A DNA stretch of 64,000 bases, taken from NCBI RefSeq assembly GCF_014651855.1, contig NZ_BMXR01000003.1, positions 372,001 through 436,000 of the forward strand, written 5' to 3'. This stretch comes from Saccharospirillum salsuginis (GTDB lineage: Bacteria; Pseudomonadota; Gammaproteobacteria; Pseudomonadales; Natronospirillaceae). A program made the position numbers and the translations under genes. The notes beneath the pieces are model-generated. The model was not told where the DNA came from, made no database searches, and was given only the letters and a program-made list of their open reading frames with translations. This document shows positions 37,097 to 46,291 of this stretch, piece by piece. Each line of letters starts with the position of its first letter. The first letter of the stretch is position 1.

Positions 37097-37098
37097 GC

Positions 37099-37755
37099 AT
37101 GCTGACGGCAAAAATCTTTGAAGGTATCGAACAACCTCATGTGCTGTGCCTTGGCGCCCATTGCGATGATATCGAGATTGGATGTGGGGGAAGCATTCTT
37201 AAGTTGCTGGAAGACTATCCGGGTCTTAAGGTTACCTGGGTGGTTTTTGTATCCAACGAACAGCGACGGATGGAAGCTGAAGAAGGAGCGGTGGAATTCG
37301 CGGGTAACGCTGGTGAATTGAACGTTCACATTTTTGATTTCAAGGATGGATTTCTTCCCGCTCATGTGGAAAGAGTCAAGGAGACCTTTGAACGCTTAAA
37401 GCGAGAAATCGCGAATCCCGACCTGATACTTACACATTATCGCCACGATTTACACCAGGATCATCGTCAGGTTTGTGAACTGACTTGGAATACATTCCGT
37501 AATCACCAGATTCTAGAATATGAGATTCCGAAGTGGGATGGCGATTTAGGAGTGCCCGGTGCTTTTATTCCATTGACCAAGGCTCAGGGTGAACGAAAAA
37601 TTAGGCTGCTTCAGAAAATATATAATTCTCAACAAACAAAGTCTTGGTTCACCGACGACCTGTTTTGGTCTTTGATGCGCATTCGCGGTATGGAATGCCA
37701 TTCATCGTCAACCATTGCCGAGGCTTTTCACTTACGCAAAGTGATGCTTGGTTAA
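37099..37755 (+). CDS. PIG-L family deacetylase
   Basis: This 218-residue protein has the PIG-L zinc motif AHCDDIEIGCGG, with His21, Asp23 and Asp24, and a second metal histidine in HDLHQDH. Family members remove acetyl groups from N-acetyl sugars; in polysaccharide clusters they deacetylate a nucleotide or lipid-linked sugar. The start is set at ATG 37099, two bases after the previous stop, with GAAGGA upstream. It has no signal peptide. With the five genes before it, it forms an operon likely to make and use one unusual sugar. Confidence 0.85.
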   Translation: MLTAKIFEGIEQPHVLCLGAHCDDIEIGCGGSILKLLEDYPGLKVTWVVFVSNEQRRMEAEEGAVEFAGNAGELNVHIFDFKDGFLPAHVERVKETFERLKREIANPDLILTHYRHDLHQDHRQVCELTWNTFRNHQILEYEIPKWDGDLGVPGAFIPLTKAQGERKIRLLQKIYNSQQTKSWFTDDLFWSLMRIRGMECHSSSTIAEAFHLRKVMLG

Positions 37756-37772
37756 AACGTTAACCTGTTACT

Positions 37773-39161
37773 ATGGAACAAACATCCATTATGCAAAAGG
37801 GCTCCATAAAAATTGGTGTTTTCGGACACTACGGCAACAGGAATCTTGGTGATGAAGCCATTATCGAAGCCGTAATCCAAAACCTGAGACACCACATACC
37901 CGACTGTGACATCGTATGTTTGTCCATCAATCCCCACGACAGTCGTGAACGTCATGGCGTGGAAGCATTCCCGATTCGTTACCGTAAGGATTTTTTCAAG
38001 CCGGCCCGGGAACCGACTTCCACGCGACAAAACAGTTCCTCTATAAGCAAGAGCCATTCAACACCCAATAATACCGGGTTAAAAGCTACCCTGAAACGAA
38101 TCCCGGGTCTGAAACTTGGCGTAAAAACACTGGGCCGAATACTGGACGGTTGGCATGGGTTAAAGCAGGAAGTTGGCTTTCTGAAGTCCGGCAGACGCTA
38201 TCTCGATGATATGGATCTGCTTCTGATTACCGGTTCCAATCAATTCCTGGATAACTTTGGTGGAGCCTGGGGATTTCCGTATACCTTAATGAAATGGACC
38301 TTACTGGCCAGGATGGCCAATACCAAAGTTGCCTATGTTAGCATCGGCGCTGGTCCGCTCGAACGGCGGTTGAGTTTTTGGATGCTTCGCGTCGCCTTGA
38401 AACGAGCGGACTATGTGTCCTACCGAGACGAAGGGTCAAAGCGATTGATTGAATCCCGAATATCGATCGATGCCCCGGTCTACCCGGATCTGGCTCATGC
38501 GCTTCGATATCCTTCCCCCGGGCACCAACCGAAGTTGGAAGAGGGGGCCTTTCATGTGGCTGTAAACCCGATGCCGGTATTTGATCGGCGATATTGGTAC
38601 CAGGCAGACGATCAGAAATTTTCGGCCTATGTGGGCAAGCTGACAGATCTTTGCCGTCATGTATTGAAGAAAGGGCACCATCTCACTTTGTTCAGCACCC
38701 AGGCAAAAGACGAGTTGTTGGTGGATGAAATGCATCAAACACTGGTCAGTGATCCAGAGATTGCACCGTATATGGACCGGGTGTCCTGCGCCAAGAGTCA
38801 GCAAGTCGGGGAGTTAATGAGGGTCATCGACGGCGCAGATCTGATAGTGGCCACTCGATTCCACGCCACGGTATTACCTTTGCAGCTGAATAAGCCGGTT
38901 CTGGGAGTCTGCTACTATCGAAAGGCCGCAGAGCTACTGGACGATATTGGTCTGGGCGACTTTCATGTTGATATCAATGATTTCAGTACCAACGAATTGG
39001 TTGAGAAATTCCAACTACTGACAGAACGGTGTTTGAACGATGGCTTGTCCTTGAGCTATCACAATGAGCGATATCAGGCATTGCTGGAAGAGCAATACAG
39101 GAAGATTGCTGATTTGGCCGAATTGTCCATACAGGGTCAGGTTCATGCCTTGAACCAATAG
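37773..39161 (+). CDS. Polysaccharide pyruvyl transferase family protein
   Basis: A 462-residue protein with the PS_pyruv_trans fold. Signs are GVFGHYGNRNLGDEAI near the start, SIGAGPLERRLSFWMLR, SYRDEGSKRL, and the late SAKSQQVGELMRVIDGADLIVATRFHATVLPLQLNKPVLGVCY (GT-B-like C-terminus), given here with minor gaps. Members add a pyruvate ketal from phosphoenolpyruvate to a sugar, adding negative charge. The linker near residues 75-110 is long and polar. It ends the plus-strand sugar operon, with a terminator at 39297-39332. Confidence 0.85.
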   Translation: MEQTSIMQKGSIKIGVFGHYGNRNLGDEAIIEAVIQNLRHHIPDCDIVCLSINPHDSRERHGVEAFPIRYRKDFFKPAREPTSTRQNSSSISKSHSTPNNTGLKATLKRIPGLKLGVKTLGRILDGWHGLKQEVGFLKSGRRYLDDMDLLLITGSNQFLDNFGGAWGFPYTLMKWTLLARMANTKVAYVSIGAGPLERRLSFWMLRVALKRADYVSYRDEGSKRLIESRISIDAPVYPDLAHALRYPSPGHQPKLEEGAFHVAVNPMPVFDRRYWYQADDQKFSAYVGKLTDLCRHVLKKGHHLTLFSTQAKDELLVDEMHQTLVSDPEIAPYMDRVSCAKSQQVGELMRVIDGADLIVATRFHATVLPLQLNKPVLGVCYYRKAAELLDDIGLGDFHVDINDFSTNELVEKFQLLTERCLNDGLSLSYHNERYQALLEEQYRKIADLAELSIQGQVHALNQ

Positions 39162-39296
39162 GCCGTGTTTCATGTTGGGAAATTTGACGAGTATGAATGA
39201 GCAGACAGGCTCAGGTTACGTGGCAACAGAATCCAGACCTGCGAGTTTTGAACCAGTACCTGTTCAGTTGTGATTCGTCTCTCAGTCGAAGAATGC

Positions 39297-39332
39297 ATGG
39301 TCGAAAGCCCGGTCATTCGACCATTGTTTTAT
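39297..39332 (+). terminator. Rho-independent terminator of the sugar operon
   Basis: A perfect 9-bp stem (ATGGTCGAA at 39297-39305, TTCGACCAT at 39316-39324) with a 10-base loop is followed by TGTTTTATT. It lies 135 bases after the pyruvyltransferase stop. It falls inside a small open frame (39197-39424) that I reject as a gene. Confidence 0.7.
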
Positions 39333-39444
39333 TAAGAGAAACTGTGGGGCAACTCACAGTCGTGCAGTATTTGAAAGGGATACGCCCATATTTTGACGAA
39401 CAGTTGTTTAATGTAAGTTTGTGACAGGGGTTTGGAATTGGCAG

Positions 39445-39472
39445 TTGTGTTTGATTCTTGCAAACCTACTAT
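39445..39472 (+). promoter_or_regulatory. Possible sigma-70 promoter for the secreted protein gene
   Basis: TTGTGT at 39445-39450 and TACTAT at 39467-39472 are spaced by 16 bases, with a predicted start about 37 bases before the ATG at 39516. It follows the operon terminator, so the secreted-protein gene is probably transcribed alone. The match is moderate. Confidence 0.4.
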
Positions 39473-39515
39473 AGGCCCATGCTTAAACAGCTGTACCACT
39501 AGAGGCAAATTGAGA

Positions 39516-40640
39516 ATGAGCAAGTTCATGAAAGCGACTCCTTTCGGCATGGTAGCTAGTATCGTATTTTCAGGGATCAGTCTCGGCGCTTCCGCCGAAA
39601 TTCTGTTCGAAGAAAATTTTGATGACCAGGCGGATTGGACCAGTGCCATGCACAGCACTGATCGCGTTCAGACCGCCGGCTCCCACGTAATGCCCGAGGG
39701 CTGGTACGCGATTCGCCAGGATCCTGCCTTCTCACCTTCCACCGGATATCCGAATGGCCATGAATCCATCGAGATTCTCGGTAGTAACACGGATAAGGCC
39801 CGGGGTGGTGTCGGTAAGAGCATGGTAGCATGGCGCGACAGCAACGGGCCGGACTGGTATTGGGGTTCCGATTCGATGTTGACCCAGTACTTCCCGGAAG
39901 GTTATGACGAACTCTACGTCAGTTTCTGGATTCGGTTTGATCCCGAGTGGACACCCTATGGTGAGACCGGCATGACCAAGTTATTCAGGGTCTCCAGTTG
40001 GGATCCGGATGCCGGAAACCTGTACAAGGCATTTGGCGACGGACCCAATGGTCCCATCGTGCTGTGGGATTATGAAGCCAATTCTTACGGGGCTCGCAAC
40101 AAATTGGCGTTGCGTGGCCACCCGACCAGCGATCACTACTTGATGAACAATCCAAGCACCATCAACATGCCGCGTAAGTTCGGCAATGGTAGTGCATCGC
40201 TCAACTTCGATGACAACATCCGTGACTTGAATGGGGACGGTACCAACGACAACACGATTGACAGCCTGTTTAACCTGATCACTGGTGAACCGGTCTCGGG
40301 AACTGTCTCTCACGATGAACTGTGGGGGAATGAGTGGCATAAAATCGAGTTCCACGTGAAAATGAACTCAGGCCCGGGGGTGTTTGATGGGGTTCTGGAG
40401 CAGTGGATGGACGGCCAGTTGATCTTCAAAAATCATCAAATTCCTTGGATGGGTCACAACAGTGACGGGTCAGCCAAGTGGAACGTGGTGTCTTTCGGAG
40501 GTAACTCTCATTTTCATGCTTACGATGAAACACAGGTGCAACGTCAGGAGTGGCGAGCATACGACGATATTGTAATCTCCACCACTCTGCCCAATTCGCC
40601 GTTACCGCCGAACAATGTGCAGATACAGGTTTCACAGTAG
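39516..40640 (+). CDS. Secreted protein, concanavalin-like (polysaccharide lyase-like)
   Basis: A 374-residue exported protein with a signal sequence and likely cleavage after Gly-Ala-Ser-Ala near residue 27. The mature part starts with EILFEENFDD and contains YVSFWIRFDPEW, GNEWHKIEFHVKMN and a late WRAYDDIVIS, a pattern of concanavalin-like jelly-rolls such as the heparin-lyase-I-like polysaccharide lyases. An insert (DLNGDGTNDNTID) is a calcium-loop-like segment. It may cut or bind the polymer outside the cell; catalytic residues are not certain. Its 3' end overlaps the convergent glycosyltransferase gene by nine bases. ATG 39516 is preferred to a start at 39432, which lacks a signal sequence. 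Confidence 0.6.
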   Translation: MSKFMKATPFGMVASIVFSGISLGASAEILFEENFDDQADWTSAMHSTDRVQTAGSHVMPEGWYAIRQDPAFSPSTGYPNGHESIEILGSNTDKARGGVGKSMVAWRDSNGPDWYWGSDSMLTQYFPEGYDELYVSFWIRFDPEWTPYGETGMTKLFRVSSWDPDAGNLYKAFGDGPNGPIVLWDYEANSYGARNKLALRGHPTSDHYLMNNPSTINMPRKFGNGSASLNFDDNIRDLNGDGTNDNTIDSLFNLITGEPVSGTVSHDELWGNEWHKIEFHVKMNSGPGVFDGVLEQWMDGQLIFKNHQIPWMGHNSDGSAKWNVVSFGGNSHFHAYDETQVQRQEWRAYDDIVISTTLPNSPLPPNNVQIQVSQ

Positions 40641-41603
40641 GCGTTTTGTGATTTCACGGATCATCCCTCGAAGTAAACCGAGGGAGCGTCCGGCCAAATA
40701 AAGCACATCCAGGCTGAATATCAAAGCGAGCTTCACCGGGTTAAATTCCTGTGTGGATGCTCGCTTTAGTCGTTTCAGGGACAAAATTCCTGCCGGAAGC
40801 AGCGCGGCCAGTGCCGCAGCTAAGCCTGTAAAAGTCTGGTTCAACGCAATAAAGAAAAAGCTCGAAGCTACCATCAGAGTAAACCATAAGACGAGATAAA
40901 AAACCGGGTCGGCGATGGAAGACTTCCAGTGTGATATATAATTCTCAGCATGCCACTGTTGCCGGCGAATGAAAGAAGTCATACTTTTTGCATTTCCCAA
41001 GTGAACAACCGCCAAATCAGTAATTACAGGTACTGAATGACCGGATGCCTTGAGTTTTCTCGATATATCGGTGTCTTCGCCCGAGGTAATCTGTTCGTTG
41101 AAACCGCCCACAGACTCGAATACGGATTTTCGGATAAAAATGTTACAGCCGATCAGTTCGGTGGGCCTGGTTGAACCATGGCGACACTCAAGAAGCCAGA
41201 AAGATTCCACCCAACTGGGTGACGCCCCCAGCTTGATGCCACCCCCGACAACATCGACGCTCAAGTTCTGTAGAGTCTCCACCCCCTTTTTCAGCCACCT
41301 CGGGTCCACTACACAATCGGCATCCAGAAACGCCAGGATGGATCCGTTTGCTTTCCCAGCTCCATAGTTTCGGACTGCGCCGACATTGACGTTGGGTAAC
41401 TCGTATACTTCCACGGGAAACTGACGTGCCAAATCGGGTGTTCCATCTGTTGACGAGTTGTCCACCAGGATGGTTTCAAACCGGTCCCTGGGATAATCAG
41501 AAGCCATAATTGAATCCAGGCAGGCGTTGATGGAGTTTGCTTCATTGTGAGCCGGCAGGACAATGGATACTAAAGGCCATTCCATATCATCGTCATGCAT
41601 CAT
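40632..41603 (-). CDS. Glycosyltransferase family 2, membrane-anchored
   Basis: A 323-residue GT-A enzyme with VSIVLPAHNEANSINACLDSI, VDNSSTDGTPD and LAFLDADCVVDPRWL in the catalytic part, then GEDTDISRKL near residue 180. Two or three hydrophobic segments lie near residues 235-275. It should work at the cytoplasmic face of the inner membrane. It is the last gene of the minus-strand exosortase operon and overlaps the upstream CapK-like gene by four bases. Confidence 0.85.
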   Translation of the reverse strand: MMHDDDMEWPLVSIVLPAHNEANSINACLDSIMASDYPRDRFETILVDNSSTDGTPDLARQFPVEVYELPNVNVGAVRNYGAGKANGSILAFLDADCVVDPRWLKKGVETLQNLSVDVVGGGIKLGASPSWVESFWLLECRHGSTRPTELIGCNIFIRKSVFESVGGFNEQITSGEDTDISRKLKASGHSVPVITDLAVVHLGNAKSMTSFIRRQQWHAENYISHWKSSIADPVFYLVLWFTLMVASSFFFIALNQTFTGLAAALAALLPAGILSLKRLKRASTQEFNPVKLALIFSLDVLYLAGRSLGLLRGMIREITKRLL

Positions 41604-42988
41604 CTCTGCGTATCTCCCACGAGACTGACAACGCCTTTGAACTTCCCGTTAGCGCCCCGTTCGATAGCCCGGGTGTATTCGATGTCGACTTGCATACTTT
41701 GTCCGGTGCGCGTTAATAAATTCTGTTTCAGCAAAGCTTCGTCGATAGCCACCCCTGGTTGTGCGGTTACAACTTTAATCCTGCATCGATTCAATCGTTC
41801 CTGAATCACTTGAGCTTCCTGTATTCCACTGAGCCCTTTGAATATGTGGTCGATACGACCAATTCGCTTACCATCTTCGGTCAGAATGACATCATCGGTA
41901 CGGCCGAGTATCTGCCGGAAGTAGGGTAAGTCTGAATCGCAAGCGCACCGCTTGCTACCCAGAATTGCAGTATCTCCGATTCGGTATCGAAGAAGCGGCA
42001 TGGCCTTGTTTGTTAAACTGGTGGCCAATATTTCCCCGGCTGTGTCGGTAACCGGTCGATCTTCGGTATCGACCGTCTCTACCATTCCGATGACAGGGTT
42101 GAGGTGATACATGCCCTTGCTGCATTGCCCCGAAAAAAGTACATACTCGGCTGTCCCGTAATAATCTCGCACGGGGCAATTGAATACAGTCTCGATTCGA
42201 GTTCTCTGCCAATCCATCAGTGTTTCCGAATTCGTAATCACGACCTTGGGCCTGAACTGAGGTGCTACACCGAAATGATGGTATTGACTGGCAATATCGT
42301 AGATGGCCGACGGGTAACCAATAATCTCCTCGGGTGCGAACCGGTCCAGTTCCCGCTGGTAGTGAGGGAAGTTGCTATTGTTGATATGGTAACTGGAAAA
42401 TAATCGTTGGTTCTCAGCGCGATTATATCGTGAAAACGGTGGGTTCATGTTTTCAACGGGTTGAATCATACGTCCGGCAAAAGTCGCACGGCGAGCACCA
42501 AATCGTACACCGTGTTGCTCTTCGTGGTCGACCACCAGGGCCATAGCCAGTTTGTAGGTATACTCATCAACATTGAGAACGAGCGGAGTACCCGTACTTC
42601 CACTGGTATGCTGAACCATGTACGGACGGATTTCAGGGTTACGAAGTTCATTAGCCCGTTTACGAATGGTTTGTTTATCGAGAACCGGTAGCTTTGTCAG
42701 ATCCCGGGTATGGGTAAAGTCCTGTTCGCTGAGACCCCAGTCTGCCAAAAGCTTTTGATAATAAGGAATGGACCCGCGACAATATTTGACCATCTGGTGC
42801 AGCCTTTCCGCCTGATAGGCTTCAAGCTCATCTCTTGTCAGGATCTTGGCCGCATCGATCGAGCGTCGTATATCATGATAAAGACCGGTATAGCGCTTTC
42901 GGTATAATTGATAGCCATAGGCTGAAATCAGGAGGTTCTGAAGCCAGGGCGGGGAGATTTGGTATATGGAATCGGTAATGCCGCTCAT
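41600..42988 (-). CDS. CapK/phenylacetate-CoA ligase-like adenylate-forming enzyme
   Basis: A 462-residue enzyme of the PaaK/CapK group. It has the nucleotide-binding HTSGSTGTPL, the later YGTAEYVLFSGQC, LRYRIGDTAIL and LGRTDDVI segments. CapK-like proteins occur in capsule clusters and are thought to activate an acid, perhaps for transfer to a sugar. The acid is unknown here. ATG 42988 is chosen because it lies one base after the acyltransferase stop; longer upstream frames overlap that gene. Confidence 0.8.
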   Translation of the reverse strand: MSGITDSIYQISPPWLQNLLISAYGYQLYRKRYTGLYHDIRRSIDAAKILTRDELEAYQAERLHQMVKYCRGSIPYYQKLLADWGLSEQDFTHTRDLTKLPVLDKQTIRKRANELRNPEIRPYMVQHTSGSTGTPLVLNVDEYTYKLAMALVVDHEEQHGVRFGARRATFAGRMIQPVENMNPPFSRYNRAENQRLFSSYHINNSNFPHYQRELDRFAPEEIIGYPSAIYDIASQYHHFGVAPQFRPKVVITNSETLMDWQRTRIETVFNCPVRDYYGTAEYVLFSGQCSKGMYHLNPVIGMVETVDTEDRPVTDTAGEILATSLTNKAMPLLRYRIGDTAILGSKRCACDSDLPYFRQILGRTDDVILTEDGKRIGRIDHIFKGLSGIQEAQVIQERLNRCRIKVVTAQPGVAIDEALLKQNLLTRTGQSMQVDIEYTRAIERGANGKFKGVVSLVGDTQR

Positions 42989-42989
42989 G

Positions 42990-43628
42990 TCAGGTTGGCT
43001 CCACCGTTTGTCTCGATGATTGATTGTGGTTGGACTGTTTAGAGAACCGCGATTGAATGAAGCGTGCCGGGTTGCCGCCATAGACTGCACCGGCTTCGAC
43101 TGGCCGAATGACCACGCTTCCGGCCGCAATGATGGCTTGTTGATCAATATCTGCCATGACCAGAGCTCCGTTGCCCAGCCAGCAATCCCGACCTATGAGG
43201 ATTTTAGTGTAGGTGCCACCCTGTTGCTGTATCGGTTGTTGGGTATCGTCAAATAGATGCTGTTTATTGCCGCTGAGAATGTGAACGCCACTGCCGAGCA
43301 GCGTATCCTCTTCGATCGTACACATCCCAATATTGGACTGTGGTCCAATATATACACCTCGTTTCAACGTCGTATTCCGGTGTGACAGGACTGTTAAAAA
43401 TCCGATACAGATGTCGTCCGACGTTTGTGGGCATGCCCAATGGTAAAAAGCCGCGCGACAATAGATGCCCAGTTTCCCCGGGATCAGGCTCAGCCATTGA
43501 GACAGGCTCTGGAACAGGCTGTCCGACTGTCCAAACAAGGTAAACAGTTGAAGAAGCAGGTACAACGGCAGTAAAAGGAGCAGGAATACCTTTTTTACGG
43601 CGGTCTTGAGTGCGGCTTTCATAACCAT
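42990..43628 (-). CDS. Left-handed beta-helix (hexapeptide) acyltransferase
   Basis: A 212-residue protein with one N-terminal hydrophobic segment (about residues 10-32) and then hexapeptide repeats (VYIGPQSNIG, TLLGSGVHIL, CWLGNGALVMADI, AIIAAGSVVI), ending in GGNPARFI, as in LacA/WcaF/NeuD-like acetyltransferases. It probably acetylates a sugar. The ATG at 43628 shares its A with the stop of the preceding gene (TAATG), so translation is coupled. Its position before the CapK-like gene hints that the two may decorate one sugar. Confidence 0.85.
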   Translation of the reverse strand: MVMKAALKTAVKKVFLLLLLPLYLLLQLFTLFGQSDSLFQSLSQWLSLIPGKLGIYCRAAFYHWACPQTSDDICIGFLTVLSHRNTTLKRGVYIGPQSNIGMCTIEEDTLLGSGVHILSGNKQHLFDDTQQPIQQQGGTYTKILIGRDCWLGNGALVMADIDQQAIIAAGSVVIRPVEAGAVYGGNPARFIQSRFSKQSNHNQSSRQTVEPT

Positions 43629-46222
43629 TATCGGTCTACCCTTGCTTGTAGCCAAGCTCGTTCCCTGGTCGGGCGAAATGTCAGTACGCCCTTGAACAGT
43701 TTAGTGGCGATCTTGGCAGCAATACGTGTAGTCGTCAGCTTTGGCGGCGGGCCGAACTGGTCGGACCTTTGCGATGTGGGGATCGCACGCCCTTTGAAAT
43801 TGTCATTCGGTTGTAAAAGGTGGGGACCAAAATTCTGCAACAAGATGATTTGGATTCTCGCAAAGTAACTGGTATCGCTTTGTTCCAGGTGACGGCAAAC
43901 ATAATTTAACCACTCCTGACCCTTTCTATGAAAGCCACCCGAATCCTTTTGGTCGTATTCCGCAGCCAGGTACATCAACATGGCCTTACGGATGTCCTGA
44001 GCGGCCCAGGTGTCGTTTGGGTACTCAAGGTTTTCAGGGTGCATGAGGAAGGGAGCTTCATGCCGGCGCATCCACTGACAATAGTTTAACAGGCTGGCTT
44101 TGGCATAGTTGTAATGAGCACCCTCTTCATCGAGCCGCTCTTTTAGCCACAAGTAGTGTGCGAGGCTGGTCAGAAAGACAACATAGGACCAGGCGACCTC
44201 AACGTTCTCCAAACCTCTTCCCTGGATGTCATCGTCGGGATGAACCGTATTTCGAATGACGTACTCGGCGCGACGTAAATATTGGCTGTCTTGGGTGACA
44301 TCGAATGCGTCGATCAGCGAATTGATGTAGTTTCCCGTCCCCCGTGTGAAAGGGTAACGGTAGGGATGCGGCGCCTTTCCCTTGAACAACTGCTTGAGCT
44401 GGTTCAACTCGATTTTTTTAATCGATAGCAACTGAGCTAGGAGTCCATCACTGCCTTCATGTAAGGCAATCATCCAGTCGGCCAGTTCTTTGACCGCTGA
44501 CTTGGAGGAAGGGTTGCCAGTCAGAAAGTAATGGTATTTCAATCCTGTGGTGTAGCAGTGCTCTGTACCCGGACCGCCACCGGTCTGACCGGGAATAGAA
44601 CTGGTATTATTGTGTTGGCTGTAGGTGCGATGCGTTGCTGTGCGGGCATCCAGATAGTGATCCGTATGCCAGAACAAGCCGTTGTTGTACTCACTTCGGT
44701 CTTCTTGGGTATGATAAATGTCAATATCGCAGACATGGTGAGCCAGGTCGTCCATCAAGGTAAACCAGTGGCAATCGCCAGTCAGCAAGAACTGTCGGGC
44801 AAACCCGTATATCGCGTCGTATTGGTTATTGTAGTGTGAAATGAACGGAGTATCGCCTTCGGGCTGATACAGGGTTTCATGATCCGCGAAAATATCCCCG
44901 AAGTTTCGCCAGCCATATTCATCAATGACTTCACGCTTGCGGAAGAAGTTGTTGTCACCTACAAGGCTTTGCGCAAGCAAGGCTTGTAACGAATCATCCT
45001 GCTTCAGAGGTCTGAACCAGGGAAAGGCATCGGTTTTGGATACCCATTCAGTATCGTATTGTGGGATCAATGGGTAGTGTGTACCCGTTAAAGTCGAAAG
45101 CTCGGCACCATAGTCAATCGCGACACTCTGAGTTTTCCGCTCTCCGCCCTGTAGTTCGTGTGCTCCTGTAGCCAGTGGCGGAAAGAAATGGCATTGAACC
45201 ACGTATTCCGAGACACTTAATGCACTCGGGAAGTTTTGCCAGAACAGAGGCATACTGATCTGAAACTTGTTGCTTTCGGATCGAACGAAAATCACTGGAT
45301 CGGGTCGCAAACCGGACTTCAGCACGCGCCCCTGATTGTCCGACAGGCGATAACCAATGAATTCAGGCGTAATGCATCCACTCGCATCCACGTGATTCTT
45401 GCTGTCCCAGTGTTGGCCCCCGCTGGATGCCTGATGAAGAGTGACGGTACCAGACAATGGCAGCTCAGGGCTGGTTTCTTCACTGGACCCTAGAGCCAGG
45501 CTCCTCTCGACCTGTTGTCCGGTCTGAAGCTCAAGAAATGTTGACTGAAAGTGTATGGACCCGGGATCTCCGAGGTCCCAGAGCCCCCCAGGGTGCTGGG
45601 ACCGTTTGGGGTTGTGTAAGCAATATTCGACATCGACCCGGGTGCTGTCCCGATAAAAACTGAGTCGGCACTGAAAGTGGGCCAACACGGAATTATCCGA
45701 TTGTAGCCAACGACCTGTGGCTTTAAGTGTCAGTCGAACCTTGCTGTCCCTTTCCTCCGGCTCCCATTCGACGACCTGCCCAAGACAAGGGCGTCCCGAC
45801 GTGTCGATCAACTGTAAGCGGGCCTCTCCTTCGCCGGGACTGTCCATCATAGACCAGGCCGGCTGATGCAGGTCCACTTGAAAAGTGGCGGCTCCTGTAT
45901 GGACAAGTATTACATCCCGTAGATATTCGCACCGTACAATGTGGGAATCATTGGCGTGACCGCAGGGCATTAACTTAAGTGAGCGTTGATCGAAAGCGGG
46001 GATGTCGACCAAAGTATCGATCAGCAACCAGCGAACGCTGCCATCAGGCCAGTACGCCACGGGCCGGTACTGGAGGGGGTAAGAGGTCTGCTCGTTATCT
46101 GTCAGACACAGAGATTGTTTCGGCGTAAGTTCACCACGAGCAACAGGCATGCCAAATTTAATGGGTTCGCCGTGTCGAGTGATGCCGTATTGTTCCAGTA
46201 ATTGAACGGTTATGGGTTCCAT
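43628..46222 (-). CDS. RIFT-barrel (PcRGLX/YetA-like) protein
   Basis: An 864-residue protein. The N-terminal domain has the RIFT-barrel marks: RHGEPIKFGMPVARGEL near residues 16-32 and YWPDGSVRWLLID at 57-69. The C-terminal half, rich in His, Trp and Tyr (NNQYDAIYGFARQFLLTGD, then an alpha-helical part), resembles the alpha/alpha toroid of rhamnogalacturonan-lyase-like YetA proteins. No signal peptide is seen, so it may stay in the cytoplasm, unusual for a polysaccharide-cleaving enzyme. It sits between a flippase and an acyltransferase in the exosortase operon. Function as a lyase is inferred from family resemblance only. Confidence 0.65.
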   Translation of the reverse strand: MEPITVQLLEQYGITRHGEPIKFGMPVARGELTPKQSLCLTDNEQTSYPLQYRPVAYWPDGSVRWLLIDTLVDIPAFDQRSLKLMPCGHANDSHIVRCEYLRDVILVHTGAATFQVDLHQPAWSMMDSPGEGEARLQLIDTSGRPCLGQVVEWEPEERDSKVRLTLKATGRWLQSDNSVLAHFQCRLSFYRDSTRVDVEYCLHNPKRSQHPGGLWDLGDPGSIHFQSTFLELQTGQQVERSLALGSSEETSPELPLSGTVTLHQASSGGQHWDSKNHVDASGCITPEFIGYRLSDNQGRVLKSGLRPDPVIFVRSESNKFQISMPLFWQNFPSALSVSEYVVQCHFFPPLATGAHELQGGERKTQSVAIDYGAELSTLTGTHYPLIPQYDTEWVSKTDAFPWFRPLKQDDSLQALLAQSLVGDNNFFRKREVIDEYGWRNFGDIFADHETLYQPEGDTPFISHYNNQYDAIYGFARQFLLTGDCHWFTLMDDLAHHVCDIDIYHTQEDRSEYNNGLFWHTDHYLDARTATHRTYSQHNNTSSIPGQTGGGPGTEHCYTTGLKYHYFLTGNPSSKSAVKELADWMIALHEGSDGLLAQLLSIKKIELNQLKQLFKGKAPHPYRYPFTRGTGNYINSLIDAFDVTQDSQYLRRAEYVIRNTVHPDDDIQGRGLENVEVAWSYVVFLTSLAHYLWLKERLDEEGAHYNYAKASLLNYCQWMRRHEAPFLMHPENLEYPNDTWAAQDIRKAMLMYLAAEYDQKDSGGFHRKGQEWLNYVCRHLEQSDTSYFARIQIILLQNFGPHLLQPNDNFKGRAIPTSQRSDQFGPPPKLTTTRIAAKIATKLFKGVLTFRPTRERAWLQARVDR

Positions 46223-46291
46223 AAGTCAGCCCGTGCCAAAGTCCGTTTTGTGGATGATCAGTATAACGGTTTTCCCTAACTCATAAAGGGA

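Noticed and set aside
39197-39424. Small plus-strand open frame of 75 codons after the pyruvyltransferase gene
   Set aside because: It spans a rho-independent terminator (39297-39332), has no ribosome site, and the product shows no family pattern.
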